Source: Desulfovibrio sp.
GTDB lineage: Bacteria > Desulfobacterota > Desulfovibrionia > Desulfovibrionales > Desulfovibrionaceae
Assembly: GCA_016208105.1 (NCBI GenBank)
Contig: JACQYS010000013.1
Span: 1-64,000, forward strand
Reading direction: 5' to 3'
DNA: 64,000 nt
This document shows, piece by piece, positions 1 through 9,771 of this stretch. Each line of letters opens with the position of its first letter. The stretch's first letter is position 1. Both the position numbers and the translations under genes were made by a program. The notes below the pieces were generated by a model, which searched no databases, was not told the origin of the DNA, and was given only the letters and a program-made list of their open reading frames with translations.

Positions 1-35
1 AGTTCGCTGGGGCAACGTCCTCCAACGCCTGCGGC

Positions 36-59
36 CATCCTGCCCCTCGGGGCAGGATG
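36..59. other. Perfect inverted repeat (hairpin)
   Basis: Eleven bases CATCCTGCCCC are followed almost at once by their exact reverse complement, giving a GC-rich stem with a very tight loop. No T-run follows on either strand, so a standard Rho-independent terminator is not supported. It lies beyond the flagellin remnant described at 142-331. Confidence 0.5.
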
Positions 60-92
60 CCCCCCCTGGGGGCCACCGCTTGCACACAGAAT

Positions 93-126
93 GGAGTACA
101 GACTAACATAATGAGTGGTACAACTT
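93..126 (+). repeat. Copy 1 of a ~33-bp imperfect direct repeat
   Basis: The stretch starting GGAGTACAGACTAACATAAT and ending in GGTACAACTT recurs with a few changes at 1196-1227. This copy begins where the flagellin-like reading frame loses its homology. The two copies bracket the bacteriohemerythrin gene. It may be the scar or end of a mobile element, or a shared regulatory sequence; nothing decides between these. Confidence 0.6.
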
Positions 127-141
127 CTGGGGGCAGGTCAA

Positions 142-331
142 ATGAGTTTGCCGGGTCCAGCATCGCTGCCGCCGACTGCGCCAGAATTTGATTCGAAACC
201 ATTGTCGTCATCTCCTGGGAAACGTCGACGTCCGAGATACGCGATTCAGCCGCTTGGAGATTCTCGGCCTTGATTTGGAGATTCTGAATTGTGTTGGAGA
301 GGCGGTTTTGAGTTGCGCTAAGGGAGGCCCA
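142..331 (-). pseudogene. Flagellin C-terminal remnant
   Basis: Read on the minus strand, this stretch encodes the conserved C-terminal end of flagellin: A-S-L-S-A-T-Q-N-R-L, then N-L-Q-x-x-A-E-N-L-Q-A-A-E-S-R-I-S-D, then N-Q-I-L-A-Q-S-A-A-A-M-L and A-N-S. These match the D0/D1 helices that pack the filament core. No flagellin sequence precedes it: the upstream frame is unrelated or degenerate. The normal stop is lost and the frame runs on to the window edge. It is a 3' fragment of a flagellin gene, cut near the repeat at 93-126. The unrelated upstream residues slightly resemble an OmpA/MotB C-terminus, but that is weak. Confidence 0.7.
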
Positions 332-686
332 GCCCCTGTTCATCCTTCGGTCTTCATTCGTTTCCACGGGTGTACCGGAAATTTCCAAACCGAAGGATCC
401 GACCAGGAACAGAAAGAAGCGCGAGCACTCAAAGGTATGCTCTTTCTTCAAGTACGCCTTCGGCATAGTCGTCATGCCACTCCGCCGCACCATTCCTTCC
501 AGGAGAAATGCGCAGCGCAAGCTGCCACTAATAAACTGCCCAGTGAGGAGGGCAAACTTCGGACCACCCTAGGATAAGCCAGACGCGGGCTCCGAATGCT
601 AATGGCTATGACCTATTGAAATATAGGGAATTCCTACTTGTTCCGCTTGGAATTTAGGATAACGACTAGTCCAAGAGAATCACATC

Positions 687-702
687 TTGGCACTCCAGGA
701 GC
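687..702 (+). promoter_or_regulatory. Possible sigma-54 promoter
   Basis: TTGGCAC, five bases, then GAGC places the GG and GC dinucleotides at the spacing of a -24/-12 promoter, although the -12 half is GAGC rather than TTGC. It lies about 80 bases upstream of the bacteriohemerythrin start. Confidence 0.3.
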
Positions 703-779
703 AGAAAGCAGCGATTGCGCCTTGCAGCATCTGCCTCTGGAGAAAGTACTTGGACCTAAACCCTCAGAGGAGATACACA

Positions 780-1187
780 ATGGCGCTCATCGAGTGGGAG
801 GAGGATATGGGCATCGGGGTGCCTCTGATTGACGATCAGCACAGGGAACTGGTCGACCTGATCAACAACATTGATGAAGCCTCCAGACGAAATGTCAGAC
901 ATGCTGAGATGTCCGATTACATAAAGACACTCTACCACTATATCATGGTGCATTTCCAGGATGAAGAAGCTCTCATGGATCCAAAAACATACCCTGAGTA
1001 CTACATGCAAGTACATCAACACCTCGCTTTTTCACAGCGAATAATGGAATTCTACAAAGATTTTATAGATGGGAGTCAGGTGGACATGTCTGAGATACTC
1101 ACCTTTATCGCCACCTGGTTCAGGAAGCACACCACTGGTTTGGATAGAACCCTAATTCCTCATCTTCACAGCAAAGACTGTGGCTAA
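780..1187 (+). CDS. Bacteriohemerythrin
   Basis: A 135-residue single-domain hemerythrin that binds O2 at a non-heme di-iron centre, in the cytoplasm. All ligand motifs of the family are visible: the first His in D-D-Q-H, the H-x-x-x-x-H-F-x-x-E-E block, the H-x-H pair and the terminal H-x-x-x-x-D. Length is typical. The start at 780 is chosen because AGGAGAT precedes it and because the family begins at the I-x-W motif; the longer in-frame start at 687 would add 31 unrelated residues. In motile anaerobes such proteins are linked to oxygen sensing, storage or aerotaxis; a direct partner is not shown here. The gene stands alone between two direct repeats. Confidence 0.93.
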   Translation: MALIEWEEDMGIGVPLIDDQHRELVDLINNIDEASRRNVRHAEMSDYIKTLYHYIMVHFQDEEALMDPKTYPEYYMQVHQHLAFSQRIMEFYKDFIDGSQVDMSEILTFIATWFRKHTTGLDRTLIPHLHSKDCG

Positions 1188-1195
1188 TAAAATAC

Positions 1196-1227
1196 GGAGT
1201 ACAGACCAACATAATTGGTGATACAAC
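1196..1227 (+). repeat. Copy 2 of the ~33-bp imperfect direct repeat
   Basis: This matches the copy at 93-126, with the sequence shifted by one base in the middle and a few substitutions. It begins nine bases after the hemerythrin stop codon and upstream of the diguanylate cyclase gene. Confidence 0.6.
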
Positions 1228-1303
1228 TTTTTTAAAGAAAAAAATAATAAGACATTTTTATCTATGCTTTTTGCCTTAATACCTTTTCCAAACGGGTATT
1301 CAT

Positions 1304-2233
1304 ATGGATTTTAAAGTACATTTTGAACAAGGTGCAGACAGCGAATACATTTCAAGGTTATTTGATATTGAACGCTACGCCTGGATGACTCTATCCTATG
1401 ACATGACCATGATAGTCGGGTCGGACGGCTGTATCGTAGCTGCTAACGCAATTTGGCAACGCAGCGCAGGATACTCAAGAGAGGAATTACATGGTAAATA
1501 TCTTCTAGAGTTCATGGACTACGAGGATCGTGAACTCGTGCTGTTTAGATTCCAGCGTCTCATTACAAGTCATAAAGGAACCACTACTTTCGCCTTTCGT
1601 TTCCGATGTTCCGACGGCAGTTACAAGCGATTCAACTGGAATATGCATTTTTCCCCGGAGCACGATATAATATACTGCATTGTAAAAGATATTAGTGATG
1701 TAAAAGACTTTCACCACGCCGCATACCACGACACCTTGACCGGATTATCAAATCGACTTTTTCTCGTCGATACCTTGCCAGAATTTATTGAATCTGCAAA
1801 ACGATGCGGTCACAGCTCAGCCCTTTTCATGCTTGACCTTGATGGATTCAAGTTTATAAATGACAGCATGGGACATCAGGCTGGAGACTCTCTATTGCAG
1901 GCCGTGTCAGATCGTCTTTTACTTATTGCAAGTACTAAGGATTACTGCATTCGACTGGGAGGCGATGAATTCATAATTTTAGAAAATCCATGCGATGCCC
2001 ACAAGGCTGAATATTTGGCCACAACTATCATAGCCACTATAAATAAACCCGAATTCATTGACGGAATTGAGGTTCAAGTAGGTGCGTCAATCGGTATCGC
2101 ATTAGCACCACACGACGCTGATACTCCTAGGAAATTAATGACCTTGGCAGATAATGCCATGTACAAAGCCAAGCACAGCGGCAAGAACCGCTTTACTTTT
2201 GCTAGCAGTCTTCCTTCTCCAGAACAAGGATAA
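1304..2233 (+). CDS. PAS-GGDEF diguanylate cyclase
   Basis: A 309-residue soluble protein predicted to make cyclic di-GMP from two GTP. Residues ~25-135 form a PAS domain (S-x-G-C-I-V-A-A-N and a G-Y-S-R-E-E-L helix); ~145-300 form the GGDEF domain, starting D-T-L-T-G-L-x-N-R. The catalytic signature R-L-G-G-D-E-F is intact at 217-223. The usual inhibitory I-site RxxD just before it is replaced by S-T-K-D, so product inhibition at that site is probably lost. There is no signal peptide or membrane segment. Which signal the PAS domain senses is unknown. Confidence 0.92.
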   Translation: MDFKVHFEQGADSEYISRLFDIERYAWMTLSYDMTMIVGSDGCIVAANAIWQRSAGYSREELHGKYLLEFMDYEDRELVLFRFQRLITSHKGTTTFAFRFRCSDGSYKRFNWNMHFSPEHDIIYCIVKDISDVKDFHHAAYHDTLTGLSNRLFLVDTLPEFIESAKRCGHSSALFMLDLDGFKFINDSMGHQAGDSLLQAVSDRLLLIASTKDYCIRLGGDEFIILENPCDAHKAEYLATTIIATINKPEFIDGIEVQVGASIGIALAPHDADTPRKLMTLADNAMYKAKHSGKNRFTFASSLPSPEQG

Positions 2234-2638
2234 CAGCGCATACGGATGTTGCAAAGGATACATTCAGAGGAAGACCAGTCCTCGAGAATCCGAGGGGGAG
2301 GGGGGATCAGGGGAGTCCCAGCAAACAAAGCACAGAGAGTAAATTCCCACCTCCCTATGACTTTCCCCGGCCGTAAATGGATCATTCGCGCGTCAGCGCT
2401 CATTCAAGAAGAAAATGATGAGTAGCCCCGCCTCCCGTCATCCCTCGTCCTTCGACTTTCTTCCGGCGCATACAGTTGCGGTCCTGCCAACGTGACGCCA
2501 ACAGGGCTTTGATGCCAATGGTTGCGCAGCCACTGGGGCTATGGTTAGATAGCTAAAAAGCTGTCAACGAGGAAGTGGCACGTCCAGATTCAAAGACTCC
2601 TGTGATTATTGAAACCCCACAACCTTAACCTACGTAGG
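2234..2638. other. Intergenic region, no clear gene
   Basis: About 400 bases follow the cyclase stop. They contain a G-rich tract and short shadow reading frames without ribosome binding sites. I see no RNA gene or convincing promoter. Confidence 0.5.
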
Positions 2639-2875
2639 ATGATGGAACAAACCGATAAAACTCCTCCTGAAAAGCCTTGGGCTATCCTCGGCATCAGCCG
2701 CCGTCAGTATGACACCGCCAAACCCTGGAAACGAGCCAAAATGAGCAAAGAGAAATTCGCCAAGCTAGTCTGTATGGTGCCGCCTGAGGCGATCGCACGT
2801 CTGAAGGACGTTGCCGACGCTGAGGTGCTCCTCGAAGCTGCTTTCGGGAAGGATTGCTGCCAGGAAGATGAGTAG
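2639..2875 (+). CDS. Small hypothetical protein, possibly HTH-like
   Basis: About 78 residues from an ATG-ATG pair at 2639/2642; a TTG at 2609 would add ten residues. It is rich in Lys, Pro and Ala. The stretch K-P-W-A-I-L-G-I-S-R-R-Q-Y resembles the start of a small helix-turn-helix in which a specificity helix follows a glycine. I do not recognise a family. There is no strong ribosome binding site, so it may not be expressed. Confidence 0.4.
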   Translation: MMEQTDKTPPEKPWAILGISRRQYDTAKPWKRAKMSKEKFAKLVCMVPPEAIARLKDVADAEVLLEAAFGKDCCQEDE

Positions 2876-2984
2876 TATGCTGATCACCTCTTTTCAAAAG
2901 CGCAGGTTCCTGCACATTTTAATTCCAACACCTTCATTCACACCCGACAAACTAGCGACCTGCCCGACCAGAATTGACACCTCC

Positions 2985-3467
2985 TCATTGCTTTATATGG
3001 CTATACATCTTGTAATCTTTGACATTGGCTTCATTTGCCGCAGAAATAACAGTTATAATTTCCAAAAAATTAATCCCTGTCGCCTCACTGATTCTTAACA
3101 TTGCAGATTGAAATTCATCGTTACTGTTCGACTCATCAATATGATTGACATTAAGGACTCTTGCGAAACAAACTATCAATCGCCACCGTTCATTAACACA
3201 AGACAACCTCCAAATCTTCCCACAGATCTTTTTAAAAATATATGCACCTTTTGGGTGCGCAGTGAAAAGACCAGTACGAACCAGTACCTCTATCCACGTT
3301 CCAATTGAACTATTTGCACCAAACTCAATAGCGTCTATGTGGTCGTAGCTGGCTGCATCAAATATAGTCGCCAATTCTTGGGATATCCTGTTCCAGTCGC
3401 CTGACTCCAAGAGCGCCACAAAGTCTGGAAGGCTCTTCGGCTTCTTATCGCTGTTTTTGCTTCGCAC
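2985..3467 (-). CDS. Hypothetical protein
   Basis: 160 residues starting at a GTG seven bases after a clear GGAGG; an upstream in-frame GTG at 3500 has no such site. The sequence is mostly alpha-helical in character, with no signal peptide and no motif I recognise. Its base composition is more AT-rich than the flanking core genes, which suggests recent acquisition. It lies downstream of the hybrid kinase on the same strand, but about 155 bases separate them. Confidence 0.55.
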   Translation of the reverse strand: MRSKNSDKKPKSLPDFVALLESGDWNRISQELATIFDAASYDHIDAIEFGANSSIGTWIEVLVRTGLFTAHPKGAYIFKKICGKIWRLSCVNERWRLIVCFARVLNVNHIDESNSNDEFQSAMLRISEATGINFLEIITVISAANEANVKDYKMYSHIKQ

Positions 3468-3622
3468 AGGGAGTCCTCCAAATAAACGGGGCAATGTCAC
3501 TGGCTGTTATGGATAACATTACCACGGGAACGGCGGCAGCGGCGACCATCAAGATATCCATGCCTGTGGCGACCATCACCCTTGGAGATAGGCAGGCAGG
3601 TAATTTGCTGGGACATGCCCAC

Positions 3623-6600
3623 TCATAAAGCGTAGCGCTTCGCCATCACCCTCTCAATCACTTCCACCAGCGCCACCTTATCCACTGGCTTGGCAATATA
3701 GTCATCCATACCGGCAGCAAGGAACGTCTCCTTGTCTCCAGCCATAGCGTAGGCGGTCATGGCAATGATGGGTATGTTCGACTTCGTTCCCAGGGTGGTG
3801 GACCCCCTTAACGCTTTGGTAGCTACGACACCGTCCATGACTGGCATCTGGACGTCCATAAGAATCAAATCGAAATCCTGCTCTGCCAAAAGCTGAAGCG
3901 CCTCTTGACCATCATTCGCAGTGGTGACTGAGTAGCCGGATTTCTCAAGCATCCGTCTGCATGTGAGTGAGCTTACCGAATCGTCTTCTGCAATGAGTAT
4001 GTTCAAGGAAGATCGTGGAGGAGTCAGCAACGGATCCGAATTAAGCTCAACTGATTTCTGTTCGACCACGGGAAGCTTGAACGGCAGGGAGAGGTAGATG
4101 GTCGTTCCTTCACCCGGTGTGCTATCAATCGCAATCTCTCCTCCCAAGAGCTTCACAAGTCGCCGAACGATGGAAAGCCCTAGGCCAGCTCCTTGAAAGC
4201 GCCTGGTGTATGAACCCTCAGCCTGGACAAATGGCTCAAAAATATTCTTGAGGTACTCTTCGGGAATACCTATGCCTGTGTCCCGCACAGTTACCAACAC
4301 ACGGACTGAAGAATCTCCTGAACTTGGCAACATTGAGGCATCAATCCGGACTTCTCCTTTCTCCGTGAACTTAATGGCATTCCCGACAAGGTTGAAAAGG
4401 ATTTGTCTCAACCTAGCCTCATCACCTATCAATACCAGGGGCAGGTTCTCATCGCGCCCGAACTCCAAACGGAGCCCTTTCTCATTTGCCTCTAAGGCGA
4501 AAAGCTCCTTGATGGAATCCCGTGTCTGCTTAATGTTGAACTCGGTCTCAACGATTTGCATTTTCCCTGCTTCGATCCTTGATATGTCGAGAATATCTGA
4601 GAGCAGCCGAGTCAGGCGATTTGTGGACCGAATCGCTCCAAACAGGTACTCTTTTTGTTCCTCATTCGGGTCTGTAGTCTCAAGCAGCTGGAGCATACCG
4701 AGAACCCCGTTCAGAGGGGTGCGAATCTCGTGGCTCATGTTGGCCAGGAATTCATTTTTCGCAAGTGTTGCTATTTCAGCTTGTTCCTTTGCGCGTTGCA
4801 ATTCTATTTCAGACTTTTTGCGAGAAGTAATATCCATAAACATTACTGCTAGACGGTCATGTGAAAGCCTGAAACAAAGAATCTCATAAGTACCAGCCAC
4901 ATATTCGTCTTCATAGCCAACCTGTTCTGTGTGCCATGCTTTGCCACTTCGTAAAACATCAAGATAGTGCTCTGGGACGTCTGTTTCTTTTAGCATTGGA
5001 AACGCTTCGAATATATCTTTACCCATCAAGAGAGAGTGGTTTATCCCCAAAATCGTTTCTGCTGCGGGGTTAGCTCCACTGAAAACAAGTCGCTCGCCAA
5101 CCAATTCATAGAGGTGCATGCCTATTGGTGTCTGCTCTATGATTGACCGAAGTGTTTCTTCACTTTGCTTAAGAGCTTTTTCAGATTCTTTTTGGTCAAG
5201 CACTTTCCAGACAGAGTCCATCAGCAAGATTAACTGATGCACATCGGTACTTGTATAGCCTGACTCTTTGTTTGCCATTCCTACAACTGATATTATTTTA
5301 TCATTTTTAAAGACAGGGATTGTCATGAAAGAATGTAGCTGGACATGCCCCTCTGGATAGCCTCGTTTCAATGGATTTTGGGCCTGATAATCATTAACAA
5401 CGATTGGCGTGCGCTGCCGCACAGCCTCCCCCCATATGCCTGTCTTGTTTAGTTCATAACATGTTAAAGGCTTTGCTACACTGCATTCATGCATTACATC
5501 CTTAGACCATGTATTTAAAATAAAATGCCTCTCCTCTTCATCATAATGATAAATGTATCCTATTTTACTGTTTGTAATCCGTATGGCCTCTTCTAGTGCG
5601 AAATCCAAATAATTCTGTGCCGACGTAAATGGATGCTGAAGGATGTTTACAAGGCCCAGCAAACGCGCCTCGTTTAGACGATTTTCCTCTTCAACTCGTT
5701 TGCGTTCAGTTATGTCCACAAATGTCACAACAACCTGAAATACTCGTCCATCAGAATCGAATTCTGGGAACGCATTTACTAAAGCCCATATCTGGTCGTT
5801 TGTGCTCGGGCGTTTTATGCCAAGAATCAAGTTCTTGATTGGAGAGCGCGAGGCGAATACTTGGGAAACGGGGTAATCCTCGACAGCGACCGGTGACCCG
5901 TCTTCATGAATAAAACACCAAGCGGGATCGATGACTGTCTTGCCCCTGATCTGATCGCTAGTTAACCCAAGCAATTGAGCAGCCTGATCGTTCGCAATAA
6001 GTATGCGAGAGTCTGACGAATGAACGACAACACCTGCATGAAGATTCTGTATTAGCTGCTGGTTTTTCTTCTCGCTTTCCCGGAGTGCCTCTTCGGTCCG
6101 CTTGCGGTCGGTAATCTCAGACTTGAGCCTACGGTTCCAGAACCAGAGAGTGATGCTCACCAAAAAAACAATAGCTGTAATAATTCCTCCGACAAGCCTC
6201 CACTCCAAACCATGCTCAAATCGTATAGACATAGAGTGGTTAATAATCTGTTGGGCCTCGTCAGGTGTCAGTGCAAACAGGAACTTATCAATTATTGAAA
6301 CCAGCTCCGGCCAATCCGGACGTATTGCCATTGCCTGGCCCAGAGGTGGATAATTCGCTGGCGCAGCGATTTTGACATTTGTGTACCCATGCCTCTGAAT
6401 AACAAAGGTTCCGACAGAGAGATCGCCCGCATAAGCGTCAACTTGGCCTAAAGCGAGAGCCTCCAATGCCTTGTGGGAATCTGAATACTCGACAACTGAA
6501 ATGTCTGGATAATCCTTTACCAACATCTTTGTCAGTATGAAGTCAGTCTCTGCCGAAACCTTCTTGTTCTTAAAATCTGCTAAACCGTTTACAAAGGGGC

Positions 6601-7060
6601 TATCTACCCTTGTGAAAATGACCCACGGGGTAAATATATAGTCATGTGTGAAGAGCAGTTGGCTTTCTCGCTCTGGTGAACGCCGAAGCGTGGGCAAAAT
6701 GTCAATCATATTGCCTGATGCTAAGCTCTTCAGAGCCTCTGTGAATGTTCCTCCACCCTGGGGGATAAATTCGTGTTTAATGGCAAAAGCAGCAAAAATC
6801 ACTTGAAGGTAGTCGATGGAAAGACCGTATGGTTTCCCGTTAAGAGAAAAATGGTAAGGTGAAACTTCACCTACACGAACTCGAACTGAATGATTTCCGG
6901 CAAGCCATGCCTGTTCCGCTGGGGTAAGAACAACTCTCTGAGACACTCGAGTGGCTAAGTCCTGAATGAAGTCTGTCGGCGCTGTAGCAGAAGCCTGTCC
7001 AGAAAGAATTAAGGAACAAAATGCTGCCATAACAGCGCGTATGATCAATCCGGGGGACAT
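3623..7060 (-). CDS. BvgS/EvgS-like hybrid sensor histidine kinase
   Basis: A 1145-residue membrane sensor. In order: a signal peptide (1-25), a periplasmic solute-binding domain of the SBP_bac_3 type (~45-285), one membrane helix (~290-310), a PAS domain, a GAF-like domain (~445-600), a second PAS, a HisKA domain with phospho-acceptor His777 in H-E-I-R-T-P-L-N-G, a HATPase with N-x-x-G-N-A-I-K-F and G-I-G-I-P boxes, and a C-terminal receiver with phospho-acceptor Asp1069 in [11 protein letters not shown]. The design implies amino-acid-like ligand sensing outside the cell. There is no separate histidine phosphotransfer domain or cognate response regulator nearby, so the output partner lies elsewhere. 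The start at 7060 has AGGA upstream and exposes the signal peptide; 7123 would add 21 residues. Confidence 0.93.
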   Translation of the reverse strand: MSPGLIIRAVMAAFCSLILSGQASATAPTDFIQDLATRVSQRVVLTPAEQAWLAGNHSVRVRVGEVSPYHFSLNGKPYGLSIDYLQVIFAAFAIKHEFIPQGGGTFTEALKSLASGNMIDILPTLRRSPERESQLLFTHDYIFTPWVIFTRVDSPFVNGLADFKNKKVSAETDFILTKMLVKDYPDISVVEYSDSHKALEALALGQVDAYAGDLSVGTFVIQRHGYTNVKIAAPANYPPLGQAMAIRPDWPELVSIIDKFLFALTPDEAQQIINHSMSIRFEHGLEWRLVGGIITAIVFLVSITLWFWNRRLKSEITDRKRTEEALRESEKKNQQLIQNLHAGVVVHSSDSRILIANDQAAQLLGLTSDQIRGKTVIDPAWCFIHEDGSPVAVEDYPVSQVFASRSPIKNLILGIKRPSTNDQIWALVNAFPEFDSDGRVFQVVVTFVDITERKRVEEENRLNEARLLGLVNILQHPFTSAQNYLDFALEEAIRITNSKIGYIYHYDEEERHFILNTWSKDVMHECSVAKPLTCYELNKTGIWGEAVRQRTPIVVNDYQAQNPLKRGYPEGHVQLHSFMTIPVFKNDKIISVVGMANKESGYTSTDVHQLILLMDSVWKVLDQKESEKALKQSEETLRSIIEQTPIGMHLYELVGERLVFSGANPAAETILGINHSLLMGKDIFEAFPMLKETDVPEHYLDVLRSGKAWHTEQVGYEDEYVAGTYEILCFRLSHDRLAVMFMDITSRKKSEIELQRAKEQAEIATLAKNEFLANMSHEIRTPLNGVLGMLQLLETTDPNEEQKEYLFGAIRSTNRLTRLLSDILDISRIEAGKMQIVETEFNIKQTRDSIKELFALEANEKGLRLEFGRDENLPLVLIGDEARLRQILFNLVGNAIKFTEKGEVRIDASMLPSSGDSSVRVLVTVRDTGIGIPEEYLKNIFEPFVQAEGSYTRRFQGAGLGLSIVRRLVKLLGGEIAIDSTPGEGTTIYLSLPFKLPVVEQKSVELNSDPLLTPPRSSLNILIAEDDSVSSLTCRRMLEKSGYSVTTANDGQEALQLLAEQDFDLILMDVQMPVMDGVVATKALRGSTTLGTKSNIPIIAMTAYAMAGDKETFLAAGMDDYIAKPVDKVALVEVIERVMAKRYAL

Positions 7061-7369
7061 GTTGTTCCTGCGGTTAACGAGTTGTATTAATACAATGAGC
7101 GATAGCTTCGCCAACGCAGTCATGAACTAATCGCTACTGGTGCATGTACGGTTTCATCCATTGAACGTATCACCAAAGTGATCCTTCCCTGTCCGTCCTC
7201 AACCTGCCAATGTTCATGCACCCTAATTCGCAAAATCTTCATTATCCCCGCTCTGAAAAGGGAGTACCCGGGTTACCCACGCGAAACCTGGCCGGGAATC
7301 TTCCTGCCTTTGTGGCCATGTCTTCGGAGATCGGGCCAACCCGGCGGCATGCCCCCTGGGTTCGTTACG

Positions 7370-9535
7370 TCATGCCCCGAGCCGGGGCAGGGACTTTCGT
7401 CCGGCGTCCTCGCCATTCTGGAGCCCCTCGATAAGGCCCTGCAGCACTACGGCCTGTTGGGCGAGCTGGGCGACGGCTTGGGCCGCCTGAATCATGGCCT
7501 GGGAGGTCTCTGAGGAAATAGTGCTCACCTCTTCGATGGAGCGGTTTATCTCCTCGCTGGCAGCGGACTGCTGCTCCGAGGCCGCGGCGATGGAGCGCAC
7601 CTGGTCGGCCGCGGTGTCCACCATTTTGACGATCTCGGCCAGAGACTGGCCCGACTGGTTGGCGAGTTCGGTGGCCTCCTCGATGGAGGTCACCGCCTTA
7701 TCGACGTTCTCGATGTTATTGCGGGTCTCCAACTGGATCCCGGAGATGGCGTCTCCGACCTCCTTGGTGGCGTTCATGGTCTTCTCGGCCAGCTTGCGCA
7801 CCTCGTCGGCCACCACTGCGAAGCCGCGTCCTGCCTCACCCGCTCGGGCGGCCTCAATGGCAGCGTTCAAGGCCAGAAGATTAGTCTGATCGGCGATGTC
7901 GGAGATGACGTTCATAATTTGGCCGATCCCTTCCGCCTGGGTCCCCAAGACTCCCATGTTGGTTTTTAATCGCAAAGCCTGGCCTTCCGCTTCCTTTATG
8001 CCCTTCACCACACGCCCCACGATCGCCGCACCGTCCTCGGCGTTATGCTTGGCGTCCTCGGCGGATTGGGCGGCTTGGGACGCGTTGCGAGCGACCTCCA
8101 AGACCGTGGCGTTCATCTCTTCCATGGCGGTAGCGGTCTCGCCCACTCGCTCGGCCTGGTTCTCGGCCCCGCGGCTGGACTGCTCGACCTGGGCGGAGAG
8201 CTCTTCCGAGGCGGACGTCAGAACCTCTCCGACCTGCTGCAACTCGGCCGCCACGCGCAGCATGTTGCGCATGGATTCGTCGGTGCGCTTGCGTGATTCC
8301 TCGGCCTCGGCCATAGCCTCATTGGCTTTTTTGGCCTGGACTGCCGCTTCCTCCGACTTGGCGTTGGCCTCGGCGATCTTGTCCTTGAGGCTCCCCACCA
8401 TCACGTTCAGACTGCTTGACAGCTCGCCGATCTCATCCTTCTGGTTGATGTCGAGGGTGCGAGAGTAATCGCCGCCGGCCACGGCCTTTGCGAAGGTGAC
8501 TCCCTTAAGCACCGGACCCGTAATGATCCTGGTCATGAACACGGCGATGATGCATCCGGCCAGAAGGGCCACTCCCAGGCCCGCGCTCAACACAATCCGC
8601 GACTGCCCCAGCTTCTCATCCGCCTCGTTCGCCTGGTTGATCATCTGGGTCATGCCGGTCTGGGCCACCGCCTTGGCGACTTCAAGGACCTTTTCCGCCG
8701 TGGCGTTGCGCTCCTGGTTCAGTTCGAGACGCAGTTTCGTTAGCCCGGCCTGTTTTTCCAGGAGGGACTTGTACTTACCAGCTGCGGCCAAGAGCTCATC
8801 CATGCCCTGTATGTCAGCCGGGTCTAAGGAACTCGCCTTAAGCTGGGCCGCATCCGCCTCGATAGTGGGGAACAGCGCCTTGGCAGCCTCATATTGTTTG
8901 ATATCCGAAGTGGCGTCTCCGGTAAGCACTTTTATACGGATGTCTGCGGCAGTTTCGGATATCTCTGTTATGAGGCCGAGTTTCTGTAGCCGGGCGACGA
9001 GCTTCTCGTTTGCAACATCCTTTGTAATTTCACTCTTGAATTTAGCGTCTTGGCCCTTACGGTAATTCTGGCAAACGGCCACGAATTCCGCTGCAGCCTT
9101 GAATCGTTCAGCTTTGGCTTGCAGCTCATTGTCGACACCTTTTTTCGTTTCGGCGGCCAGCTTCTCGTATTCCAGGATTTTGTCCATGGCGGCGGAGGCG
9201 CCGTCGCGAAGCTTCACCAATAATGGATATTTACCGGCTAAGGCCTTGGCCTCCTCCAGGGACTTCTTCACCTCGGCGATGTCCTTCATGGCTTGGTCGT
9301 AATACTTCCCCTCGAAACTGTAGGCGTACCCCCGCATGTTGTACATGGTGGCCAGCACATGCATCTCCACCTCGTTGGCTATGCCCACTTCCGGGACCAG
9401 CTCAAGCTTCATTCGCTCAGAGCCTTCCTCGGCCGAACGCATGTTCACGATGGCCAGGACACCCAGCACGCAGGTAAGCAGCAGGACAAAGCCGAATCCG
9501 ATTCCCATCTTGACCCCCAGACGCAAATCCTTCAT
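7370..9535 (-). CDS. Methyl-accepting chemotaxis protein
   Basis: A 721-residue transmembrane chemoreceptor: an N-terminal membrane helix (~8-28), a long helical periplasmic sensor (~30-310), a second membrane helix (~315-335), a HAMP domain, and a cytoplasmic coiled coil with the invariant hairpin tip [16 protein letters not shown]. It has no C-terminal pentapeptide tether for CheR. The ATG at 9535 lies just after GAGAGGTGAG; a GTG three codons upstream falls inside that site. It resembles the second receptor at 15.2-17.2 kb in layout, but the sensor helices differ in sequence. Confidence 0.95.
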   Translation of the reverse strand: MKDLRLGVKMGIGFGFVLLLTCVLGVLAIVNMRSAEEGSERMKLELVPEVGIANEVEMHVLATMYNMRGYAYSFEGKYYDQAMKDIAEVKKSLEEAKALAGKYPLLVKLRDGASAAMDKILEYEKLAAETKKGVDNELQAKAERFKAAAEFVAVCQNYRKGQDAKFKSEITKDVANEKLVARLQKLGLITEISETAADIRIKVLTGDATSDIKQYEAAKALFPTIEADAAQLKASSLDPADIQGMDELLAAAGKYKSLLEKQAGLTKLRLELNQERNATAEKVLEVAKAVAQTGMTQMINQANEADEKLGQSRIVLSAGLGVALLAGCIIAVFMTRIITGPVLKGVTFAKAVAGGDYSRTLDINQKDEIGELSSSLNVMVGSLKDKIAEANAKSEEAAVQAKKANEAMAEAEESRKRTDESMRNMLRVAAELQQVGEVLTSASEELSAQVEQSSRGAENQAERVGETATAMEEMNATVLEVARNASQAAQSAEDAKHNAEDGAAIVGRVVKGIKEAEGQALRLKTNMGVLGTQAEGIGQIMNVISDIADQTNLLALNAAIEAARAGEAGRGFAVVADEVRKLAEKTMNATKEVGDAISGIQLETRNNIENVDKAVTSIEEATELANQSGQSLAEIVKMVDTAADQVRSIAAASEQQSAASEEINRSIEEVSTISSETSQAMIQAAQAVAQLAQQAVVLQGLIEGLQNGEDAGRKSLPRLGA

Positions 9536-9737
9536 TTCGCTCACCTCTCCGTATGTTGTGATTGCTCCAGAGCTGCTTGCCTAAGAATTCGACTCACTAG
9601 GAAGTATCCTCTTATGTTTCCATACTGCGTTTTGAACAAGTAGGGACTCCCGCATTATTTTTCGATCCTCGCTACTCTTTCCGAAGAAAAGGCAGATATC
9701 AGTTTCTGGACGGCCCAAACCTGCTCACATGGCGACT

Positions 9738-9771
9738 TGAAAAAATTGCTCGCGTATTATATCAAAATAAA
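9738..9771 (+). promoter_or_regulatory. Possible promoter of the BLUF/c-di-GMP gene
   Basis: TTGAAA and TATCAA lie 17 bases apart, ending only six bases before the ATG at 9772. No Shine-Dalgarno sequence precedes that ATG. If this promoter is real, transcription would start at or next to the start codon and give a leaderless or nearly leaderless mRNA. Confidence 0.3.

Noticed and set aside
188-577. 129-codon plus-strand ORF at the left end
   Set aside because: It is antisense to the flagellin C-terminal remnant, whose conserved motifs read clearly on the minus strand. There is no ribosome site.
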